Part shown: piece by piece, positions 5,325 through 10,690 of the stretch | How positions within the stretch are numbered: position 1 is the stretch's first letter | Layout of the letters: the number at the start of each line of letters is the position of its first letter | Source of the DNA: Desulfurococcales archaeon | GTDB taxonomy: Archaea; Thermoproteota; Thermoprotei_A; Sulfolobales; Ignicoccaceae | Assembly (NCBI GenBank): GCA_015521275.1 | Contig: WAOJ01000093.1 | Span: 1-10,690 of the forward strand | Direction: 5' to 3' | DNA: 10,690 nt | The notes under the pieces: generated by a model | Database searches by the model: none | The model's input: the letters and a program-made list of their open reading frames with translations, nothing else | Told to the model about the DNA's origin: nothing | Translations under genes and position numbers: made by a program

Positions 5325-6677
5325 ATGTACAGAAGCTATGCACTTGGCTCGCAGCCACGCTGGCTTTCCAAATACATCTCCTCCTTAAACTTTGACGTTG
5401 AGATTTGTCCCTATGTAATAGACATCCTCAAAGTTCACGTTATTCAACTCTCGAAGCTAGGCAAGCTAAATGAGGAAGACGTAAGAACGCTTCATAACCT
5501 ACTCGACCAGTTCGATTGTAACAATATTATTGATGGATACTATGAAGATATCCATGAAGCGATTGAATACTTTCTAATTAGTAGGAACGAAAAGGCTAAG
5601 TGGATAAACTTAGGTAAGAGTAGGAACGATCAAGTAGCGACCGCAATAAGAATGAGGATGAAAGAAGATATAATTGAAAATATAAAGGTTATAAGGGATT
5701 TAGTACTGGCCCTCGTATCTAAGGCTTTACCGCACCTAGACACACCCTTTCCCACTTTCACCCACCTACAACCGGCTCAGCCAACCACCTTCGGTCATTA
5801 CCTTCTCTCTTTTGCAGAGGAGATACTTGATTTGATCGAATTACTCATTGATACGTATGAAGTAGTTGATAAGTGTCCCATGGGTTCTGCAGCTGCTACC
5901 GGTTCGACTGTGCCTATAGATCGTAACGAGTACTGCAAGATGCTCTGTTTTAGAGACGTTGCGTTAAACACACTCTACGCAACCAGCACTAGGTCCTTCA
6001 TACTGTCATACCTTTCGTCGCTCATGGTTCTATCACTACCAATCTTAAGGTTCATAGAGGATATGTTTTTCTTATGTACACCATTAATTGGAATAATAAT
6101 CGTGCCAAACGACCACGCCGGTACGTCTTCAATAATGCCGCACAAAAGAAATCCCTCAACCCTAGAGGTGGCTAGAGCTGAACTCTCAAAGCTCCTAGGC
6201 GCGTTGGCAGCGTCGTATGCGTTACTTAAGGGTTTACCGTCTGGGTATGTATTGGACTACCAACAGTTAACGCCCCTCGTGTGGGATTCTGGCAAAACGT
6301 TTAGGTTAGCTATAACCGTAGTCACAGACTTCATAGAAAAGGTAGAATTAAATTACAAAGCCGTGCGGAGGGCCTTTGAGTATCCGTTACTGGCAGCAGA
6401 CGTAGCCGAATACCTCTCAATCGAGAAAGATATTCCTTTCAGAGACGCTTATGCAATGGTAGCTAAAGTAGCTAAGAACACATACAATATGAAAGAGATA
6501 GCGGAAAGAGTCTTAGGCGAAGAAGCGGAGAGCGTGCTCGAAGATCCCATTTCAAAGCGTAAAAGCATAGGGGCGCCGGGAAACCCATACCCCATAATAG
6601 ATAAGATAAAGAAGACACTAGTCAACCTAAACCACTTCCTCGAGGACAAGCTAAAGGACGTGAATTGTAGTCCCTAA
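5325..6677 (+). CDS. argH: argininosuccinate lyase
   Basis: Cleaves argininosuccinate to arginine and fumarate, the last step of arginine synthesis; the family works as a cytoplasmic homotetramer in which each active site is built from three subunits. From ATG 5325 the protein has 450 residues, normal for the family. It opens MYRSYALG as archaeal ASLs do, so the longer frame from 5235 is not the start. Motifs: KSRNDQVAT (98-106), [13 protein letters not shown] (146-158, catalytic His and the TxxQxAQP motif), VPIDRNEY (196-203) and the mobile signature loop [10 protein letters not shown] (268-277) with the catalytic serine pair and Lys274. Substitutions at usually constant places: NLGKSRND for [16 protein letters not shown] for the GAGALAGT loop, and T before SSIMP where Gly is usual. 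GAGGGTAAAGGT precedes the ATG. No other arginine gene is adjacent; argG must lie elsewhere. Confidence 0.93.
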   Translation: MYRSYALGSQPRWLSKYISSLNFDVEICPYVIDILKVHVIQLSKLGKLNEEDVRTLHNLLDQFDCNNIIDGYYEDIHEAIEYFLISRNEKAKWINLGKSRNDQVATAIRMRMKEDIIENIKVIRDLVLALVSKALPHLDTPFPTFTHLQPAQPTTFGHYLLSFAEEILDLIELLIDTYEVVDKCPMGSAAATGSTVPIDRNEYCKMLCFRDVALNTLYATSTRSFILSYLSSLMVLSLPILRFIEDMFFLCTPLIGIIIVPNDHAGTSSIMPHKRNPSTLEVARAELSKLLGALAASYALLKGLPSGYVLDYQQLTPLVWDSGKTFRLAITVVTDFIEKVELNYKAVRRAFEYPLLAADVAEYLSIEKDIPFRDAYAMVAKVAKNTYNMKEIAERVLGEEAESVLEDPISKRKSIGAPGNPYPIIDKIKKTLVNLNHFLEDKLKDVNCSP

Positions 6678-6688
6678 CATGCTTTCAA

Positions 6689-6698
6689 TTCTTAAAGA
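6689..6698 (+). promoter_or_regulatory. TATA box of cdc48
   Basis: TTCTTAAAGA in the 53-base gap after argH has its centre about 37 bases before ATG 6731, predicting a leader of about 11 bases. It suggests cdc48 is transcribed on its own rather than with argH. Confidence 0.5.
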
Positions 6699-6730
6699 TT
6701 TCTTCGGCCACTACAACCGGTGCGATTCAA

Positions 6731-8899
6731 ATGGCAACAAAGGAAGTTCGTCTCAGAGTCGCTGAGGCCAAGCAAAGGGACGTAGGCAGGAAGATCGCAA
6801 GGATAAGTAGGAAAGTGATGAGGGAGCTGGACCTAGTAACTGGCGACTTCGTGGAAGTAGAAGGACCCAAGGGTAGTGTAATACTCCAAGTGTGGCCCGC
6901 CTACAGCGGTGACGAAGACAAGAACATAATAAGGATAGATGGACATGCCAGGAGTCAGATAGGTGTCAGCATAGGTGACTACGTAACCGTTAGGAAAGCC
7001 AAGGTAGAGGAAGGAACCAAGGTAGTACTGGCCCCAACCGAACCCATCGAGTTTGGCCCCGACTTCGAGCAGTACGTTAAGAGGATACTGTTGGGCAAGC
7101 CTTTAATGAGGGGAGAGAAGGTAATAGTGCCCTTCTTTGGAACTACAATCGACCTAGTGGTCGTCAGCACTCAACCGGGCCCGAGGGTCTATGTAACCGA
7201 GAACACTGAAGTAACCATAAGCAAGAAGCCTGTAAAGGAAGAGGCTATCAAGGGCGTCCCCAAGGTTACTTGGGAAGACATAGGCGACTTAGAAGAAGCC
7301 AAGGAGAGGTTGAGGGAGATAGTAGAGCTACCAATGAAACACCCAGAGATCTTCCGCCACCTAGGAATCGAGCCCCCGAAGGGCGTTCTGCTCTACGGTC
7401 CCCCCGGAACCGGCAAAACGATGCTAGCTAAGGCACTGGCCAACGAAATAGGAGCATACTTCATAGCCATAAACGGTCCCGAAATAATGAGCAAGTATTA
7501 CGGAGAGAGCGAGCAGAGGTTAAGGGAGATCTTCGAGGAGGCTAGGAAGAACGCCCCCAGCATAATCTTCATTGACGAAATAGACGCCATAGCCCCCAAG
7601 AGGGAGGAAGTGACCGGAGAGGTGGAGAAGAGGGTAGTCGCTCAGCTCTTGACCTTGATGGACGGCTTGCAAGAAAGGGGAAGAGTAGTAGTAATTGGAG
7701 CCACGAACAGGCCGGACGCCATAGACCCAGCTTTGAGGAGGCCCGGAAGGTTCGACAGAGAGATAGAGATACCGCCTCCGGATAAGAGAGCTAGAAAGGC
7801 TATACTGGAAGTACACACTAGGAACGTACCTCTAGCAGAGGACGTGGACTTAGACAAGATAGCCGAAATGACCCACGGTTACACCGGAGCAGACCTAGCG
7901 GCCTTGGTAAAGGAAGCGGCAATGAACGCTCTGAGGAGATTCTTTAAGGAGAAGGGGATTGACCTAACTAAGGTAGAGAAGATACCGGCTAGCGAATTGG
8001 AGAACCTAAAGGTATCGTTTAAGGACTTCTTGGCAGCAATGAAAGTAGTCCAACCAACCTTAATGAGAGAGGTCTACATAGAGGTGCCGGAGGTCCACTG
8101 GGAGGATATAGGCGGCCTAGAGGACGTGAAACAACAGCTTAAGGAAGCGGTAGTGTGGCCCATGAAGCACCCAGAGTTCTTCACAGAGATGGGCATTGAG
8201 CCTCCCAAGGGAATACTCCTCTTCGGCCCTCCGGGAACGGGTAAGACCTTGCTAGCGAAGGCAGCGGCTACGGAGAGTCAAGCGAACTTCATAGCCGTGA
8301 GAGGCCCGGAGATCTTGAGCAAGTGGGTGGGCGAGAGCGAGAAGGCGATAAGGGAGATATTTAGGAAGGCGAGACAAGCTGCGCCCACCATAATATTCTT
8401 CGACGAAATTGACTCGATTGCCTCTAGAAGAGGTAAGGACGTGAGTGGCGTCATAGACAGAATAGTGAACCAGCTGCTGACCGAGATGGACGGGATAGAG
8501 CCTCTTCAAAGAGTAACGGTAATCGCTGCGACTAACAGACCAGACTTGTTAGACCCAGCTCTACTGAGGCCCGGAAGGTTTGACAGACTGATCTACGTAC
8601 CGCCTCCAGACAAGAAAGCAAGGCTAGAGATATTCAGGGTACACACCAGGAGAATGCCCTTGGCTGATGACGTAGACCTAGAGAAGCTGGCCGAGATGAC
8701 CCAAGGTTATACCGGAGCCGACATAGCGGCTGTCTGTAGGGAAGCGGCACTAACAGCACTCAGAGAAAACATGAAGCCCGTGCCGGTACAAATGAAGCAC
8801 TTCGAAAAGGCCTTGAAGGCCGTAAAGCCAAGCTTAAGGAGAGAGGACATAGCACGCTACGAGAGACTTGCGGAAGAAGTCAAGAGAAGCGCTATGTAG
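6731..8899 (+). CDS. cdc48: Cdc48/VAT double-AAA+ ATPase (unfoldase)
   Basis: Hexameric ATP-driven unfoldase related to eukaryotic p97/VCP and Thermoplasma VAT, which threads substrates through its pore, in archaea probably toward the proteasome; cytoplasmic. The 722 residues divide into an N domain (1-about 190: double-psi barrel plus second beta domain) and two AAA+ modules. D1 has Walker A GPPGTGKT (223-230), pore KYYGESE, Walker B IIFIDEID (278-285), and ATNRPD with RRPGRFDR. D2 has Walker A 499-506, pore KWVGESE, Walker B IIFFDEID (554-561), and ATNRPD with LRPGRFDR. Both sites keep the lysine, glutamate and arginine finger region, so both should hydrolyse ATP. The C-terminus (EEVKRSAM) lacks the HbYX proteasome-docking motif. 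GGTG eight bases before the ATG is a possible ribosome site. The stop overlaps the convergent gene by 8 bp. Confidence 0.98.
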   Translation: MATKEVRLRVAEAKQRDVGRKIARISRKVMRELDLVTGDFVEVEGPKGSVILQVWPAYSGDEDKNIIRIDGHARSQIGVSIGDYVTVRKAKVEEGTKVVLAPTEPIEFGPDFEQYVKRILLGKPLMRGEKVIVPFFGTTIDLVVVSTQPGPRVYVTENTEVTISKKPVKEEAIKGVPKVTWEDIGDLEEAKERLREIVELPMKHPEIFRHLGIEPPKGVLLYGPPGTGKTMLAKALANEIGAYFIAINGPEIMSKYYGESEQRLREIFEEARKNAPSIIFIDEIDAIAPKREEVTGEVEKRVVAQLLTLMDGLQERGRVVVIGATNRPDAIDPALRRPGRFDREIEIPPPDKRARKAILEVHTRNVPLAEDVDLDKIAEMTHGYTGADLAALVKEAAMNALRRFFKEKGIDLTKVEKIPASELENLKVSFKDFLAAMKVVQPTLMREVYIEVPEVHWEDIGGLEDVKQQLKEAVVWPMKHPEFFTEMGIEPPKGILLFGPPGTGKTLLAKAAATESQANFIAVRGPEILSKWVGESEKAIREIFRKARQAAPTIIFFDEIDSIASRRGKDVSGVIDRIVNQLLTEMDGIEPLQRVTVIAATNRPDLLDPALLRPGRFDRLIYVPPPDKKARLEIFRVHTRRMPLADDVDLEKLAEMTQGYTGADIAAVCREAALTALRENMKPVPVQMKHFEKALKAVKPSLRREDIARYERLAEEVKRSAM

Positions 8900-9260
8900 A
8901 GCCCCGCTTACAAGGCGGGTTATTAGGGTCATCAACCCTTATTTTCAGTTTCAAACACATGCCCGTCAGTTCAGAGTAAAATATACATTCGTGGCACGTC
9001 TTCGCCTCTTCAGGTTTCTTGAAACCTTTTCCGATGCTCCTAGGAACTTCATTCTTAGCGGTTGTAGCTCGAGTTCTTTCGGCCTTGGCTTCTACCTCCT
9101 TTTCCTCCTTTTGCTGCATCTTGGGGGCCATCTCCCTGTAGATTGGGCACTTATCCCAGTGTGTCGAGAAACACGGATAACGCAGAGGTGAGACCTTCTT
9201 ATTAGCTAGCTTACAGAAGACGGCAAGACCTCTCCTCTCAGCGTAGGGGCACTCTGCCAT
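8892..9260 (-). CDS. protein with two four-cysteine modules, function unknown
   Basis: A 122-residue protein I cannot name. Module 1 (4-38) is C-x11-C-x13-C-x7-C, ending WDKCPIY. Then comes a charged, Gln/Glu/Lys/Ala-rich linker (about 44-85, probably coiled or disordered). Module 2 (89-117) is C-x2-C-x9-C-x14-C in the context [14 protein letters not shown]. Each module could hold a zinc ion or an Fe-S cluster. There is no membrane segment or signal peptide. ATG 9260 is preceded directly by GTG 9263, so either could start translation; a TATA box about 38 bases upstream suggests a near-leaderless mRNA. It is convergent with cdc48 (8 bp overlap) and divergent from taw1, whose N-terminus has the same C-x2-C-x9-C spacing. 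A rightward frame on the other strand (8868-9191) is a shadow of this gene. Confidence 0.8.
   Translation of the reverse strand: MAECPYAERRGLAVFCKLANKKVSPLRYPCFSTHWDKCPIYREMAPKMQQKEEKEVEAKAERTRATTAKNEVPRSIGKGFKKPEEAKTCHECIFYSELTGMCLKLKIRVDDPNNPPCKRGST
8903..8919 (+). terminator. short hairpin just after cdc48
   Basis: CCCGC-TTACAAG-GCGGG can form a five-base-pair stem starting 4 bases after the cdc48 stop, followed by TTATTA. Archaeal termination depends mainly on T-runs, which are weak here, and the sequence also codes for the C-terminus of the convergent gene. A terminator role is doubtful. Confidence 0.2.
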
Positions 9261-9293
9261 CACTTATGCCCAATCTTTAGTCGGGGGAAAGAA

Positions 9294-9302
9294 CCTTATA
9301 GG
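9294..9302 (-). promoter_or_regulatory. TATA box of the two-module cysteine protein
   Basis: CCTATAAGG on the minus strand is centred about 38 bases before ATG 9260, giving a leader of roughly 12 bases. Confidence 0.45.
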
Positions 9303-9321
9303 CTAACAACACCGGCTCACA

Positions 9322-9331
9322 CTTTTTAATG
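9322..9331 (+). promoter_or_regulatory. TATA box of taw1
   Basis: CTTTTTAATG is centred about 38 bases before ATG 9365, predicting a leader of about 12 bases. No convincing ribosome site is seen in that leader. Confidence 0.45.
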
Positions 9332-9364
9332 TTCAAAGACTTAGCTGGGCGGTATTGAACCTTG

Positions 9365-10402
9365 ATGAGGGCCGATCCAGTATCCATAATATTGGAAAGA
9401 CTAAGGAAGGCTGGTTATCACATAGTAGGGAGTCACAGCGCAGTCAAGAAGTGCCACTGGACCCACGTAGCACTGACACAGAAGAGGTTTTGCTATAAGT
9501 GTAAGTTCTATGGAATAGCCTCACACAGATGTCTTCAGATGACTCCTACCGCCATATGGTGCTGGCTGAGGTGTTTACACTGCTGGAGGGCTGAACCCGG
9601 GGACTTGGGACTTGAGTGGGACGACACGAGGTTGCCGGTAGTCGACGACCCCGAGTTCATCGCAGAGAAAACCATAGAGGAGCAAAGGAAAATCATCAGT
9701 GGCTACAAGGGTCATCCGAAGGTCGATCCCAAGATGTTCGAAGAGGCTATGAATCCGAAACACGTAGCAATAAGCTTAAGCGGCGAGCCCACGCTCTATC
9801 CGAGGCTCAGTGAGCTAATAGAAGCTTACCATAAGAGGGGCATGACCACCTTCTTGGTGACTCACGGAGTAAGACCAGATGTCTTGGCAGAACTAGACCC
9901 AGAGCCGACTCAGCTCTATTTGAGCTTGGAGGCCTGGGACGAGAAGAGCTTTAATTACTTCAACAGGCCCGTCATGCCCGGTTTGTGGAACGCCGTACTT
10001 CAAAGCTTAGAAATCTTACCGAGCTTCAGCTCACCCACCGTAATTAGAATAACCTTGGTAAAGGGATTTAACGACAACGAAAAGGCTCTAAAGGGTTTAG
10101 CCAAGCTAGTAGAGAAAGGCTACCCGACCTACGTAGAGGTTAAGGCTTACATGAACGTTGGCTACTCCAGGTATAGACTAAGTAAAGAGAACATGCCCAA
10201 ACACCAAGAGGTTAGGACTTTTGCGGAAAAGCTGGCGGAACTGATAGGTTATGAGGTGGTTGACGAGCAGAGGTCCTCCAGAGTGGTACTACTGAGTAGA
10301 ATAGGCAAGCCGATAAGGGTAGGCGAAGGCTGTCCAGGAGGAAATGCCGGTGAAGACTTGCCGGAAGGCAGCGAGGCTGAGATCAGCGAGAAGGTCAAGT
10401 GA
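9365..10402 (+). CDS. taw1: tRNA 4-demethylwyosine synthase (radical SAM, TYW1/Taw1)
   Basis: Joins a two-carbon unit from pyruvate to 1-methylguanosine-37 of tRNA-Phe, forming the tricyclic base of wyosine; cytoplasmic. From ATG 9365 the protein has 345 residues, usual for archaeal Taw1. Cysteines 30, 43 and 56 match in spacing the second [4Fe-4S] cluster of the family (13 and 13 residues apart), and C66-x3-C70-x2-C73 is the radical SAM cluster. K45 in CYK matches the lysine reported to form a Schiff base with pyruvate. SHRCLQMTP and GEPTLYP (SAM binding, 140-146) are also present. C46 is an additional cysteine where I remember Gln or His in relatives. TTG 9362 lies just before the ATG and would add one residue. 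The acidic tail ([16 protein letters not shown]) is probably disordered. It is divergent from the cysteine-module gene. Confidence 0.96.
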   Translation: MRADPVSIILERLRKAGYHIVGSHSAVKKCHWTHVALTQKRFCYKCKFYGIASHRCLQMTPTAIWCWLRCLHCWRAEPGDLGLEWDDTRLPVVDDPEFIAEKTIEEQRKIISGYKGHPKVDPKMFEEAMNPKHVAISLSGEPTLYPRLSELIEAYHKRGMTTFLVTHGVRPDVLAELDPEPTQLYLSLEAWDEKSFNYFNRPVMPGLWNAVLQSLEILPSFSSPTVIRITLVKGFNDNEKALKGLAKLVEKGYPTYVEVKAYMNVGYSRYRLSKENMPKHQEVRTFAEKLAELIGYEVVDEQRSSRVVLLSRIGKPIRVGEGCPGGNAGEDLPEGSEAEISEKVK

Positions 10403-10491
10403 GGGCCTCCGCGTCACCCTCTGAGCACATTAAAGCGAGCTTTTCGCTCCAGCTCACCCACTCTTCATCGGCGTTTTGAAGGGATGCCAGG

Positions 10492-10570
10492 TGGTGCGGC
10501 GGCCGGGATTTGAACCCGGGATCACCGGCTTGGAAGGCCGGCATCCTAGTCCAGGCTAGACGACCGCCGC
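10492..10570 (-). tRNA. tRNA-Gly (anticodon UCC) with encoded CCA
   Basis: On the minus strand from 10570: acceptor GCGGCGG, TC at 8-9, D arm GTCT...GGAT, anticodon stem-loop CCGGC-CTTCCAA-GCCGG giving UCC (decodes GGA, by wobble GGG), variable loop TGATC, T arm CCGGG-TTCAAAT-CCCGG, acceptor CCGCCGC. All stems pair. The discriminator A73 is at 10495, followed by an encoded CCA at 10494-10492. No intron is present. It is convergent with taw1; the 89 bases between them hold no gene I can support. Confidence 0.97.
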
Positions 10571-10600
10571 AGGGCTACCATGCTGAGGTCCTCTGATGCC

Positions 10601-10610
10601 CTAATAAACT
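10601..10610 (-). promoter_or_regulatory. TATA box of tRNA-Gly
   Basis: AGTTTATTAG on the minus strand is centred about 35 bases upstream of the tRNA-Gly 5' end, predicting initiation about nine bases before the mature tRNA. Confidence 0.45.
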
Positions 10611-10690
10611 TTACGGTACAAGCCTCTTCATATCCCTCGGGAAGGTTGAGGCAAGTCTTACGTTCTGAATTCCCGTCATGGGTACCATCA
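10611..10690 (-). CDS. possible 3' end of a gene entering from the right
   Basis: On the minus strand the frame ending at TAA 10611 is open to the window edge and gives a tail ending TFPRDMKRLVP. Its stop lies directly before the tRNA-Gly TATA box, which is a natural layout. At 25 codons it cannot be identified. A second minus-strand frame and a plus-strand frame from ATG 10580 are also open to the edge, so this may not be coding at all. Confidence 0.25.
   Translation of the reverse strand, partial: MVPMTGIQNVRLASTFPRDMKRLVP

Noticed and set aside
8868..9191. Rightward 107-codon frame
   Set aside because: It lies opposite the two-module cysteine protein, whose cysteine spacing, TATA box and composition mark it as the real gene.
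10403..10491. Possible small RNA or terminator between taw1 and tRNA-Gly (hairpin AGCGA-GCTTT-TCGCT at 10434-10448, GATGA on minus strand)
   Set aside because: The C-box match is poor, no D box fits, and a five-pair hairpin without a T-run is weak evidence.

Overview
The window looks like a chromosomal stretch from a hyperthermophilic crenarchaeon. The evidence is a tungsten-type aldehyde ferredoxin oxidoreductase, a double-ring Cdc48/VAT ATPase, the wyosine enzyme Taw1, an archaeal Pop5 RNase P subunit, heavy use of AGG/AGA and ATA codons, crenarchaeal TATA boxes (TTTATAAG, TTTTTTAAG, CTTAAAG) and very short 5' leaders. Desulfurococcales is my best guess for the order. I cannot fix the species from sequence alone.

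Left part (1-3060). A tRNA-Leu(CAG), cut by the window edge, reads leftward. The AOR gene reads rightward and is divergent from it across a short AT-rich promoter region. Behind AOR, a T6 run doubles as a TATA box for a tight three-gene unit: a 77-aa zinc-ribbon protein, a 93-aa unknown, and a Pop5/Rpp14 RNase P subunit. The Pop5 gene starts on a GTGA overlap and carries an unusual hydrophobic, lysine-rich N-terminus.

Middle (2971-5247, minus strand). A leftward operon holds a small HEPN-like cysteine-rich protein, a candidate two-guide C/D box sRNA in the gap after it, two multi-spanning membrane proteins joined by ATGA, and a winged-helix regulator at the end. The regulator's 3' end overlaps the pop5 coding region by 90 bp. 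The sRNA (C ATGATG, D' CTGA, C' ATGATG, D CTGA, with a perfect 12-nt palindrome between D' and C') is the most interesting unannotated element I found.

Right part (5248-10690). argH (argininosuccinate lyase, last step of arginine synthesis) is divergent from the HEPN-like gene. It is followed by cdc48 (protein unfoldase). A protein with two four-cysteine modules converges on cdc48 with 8 bp of overlap. Divergent from that protein is taw1, encoding 4-demethylwyosine synthase, which acts on tRNA-Phe position 37. Then come a complete tRNA-Gly(UCC) with an encoded CCA on the minus strand and the fragment of a possible further gene. Several genes are RNA-related (two tRNAs, Pop5, Taw1, the C/D sRNA), but they lie in separate transcription units. 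There are no transposons, CRISPR arrays or gene-free stretches over 300 bases.
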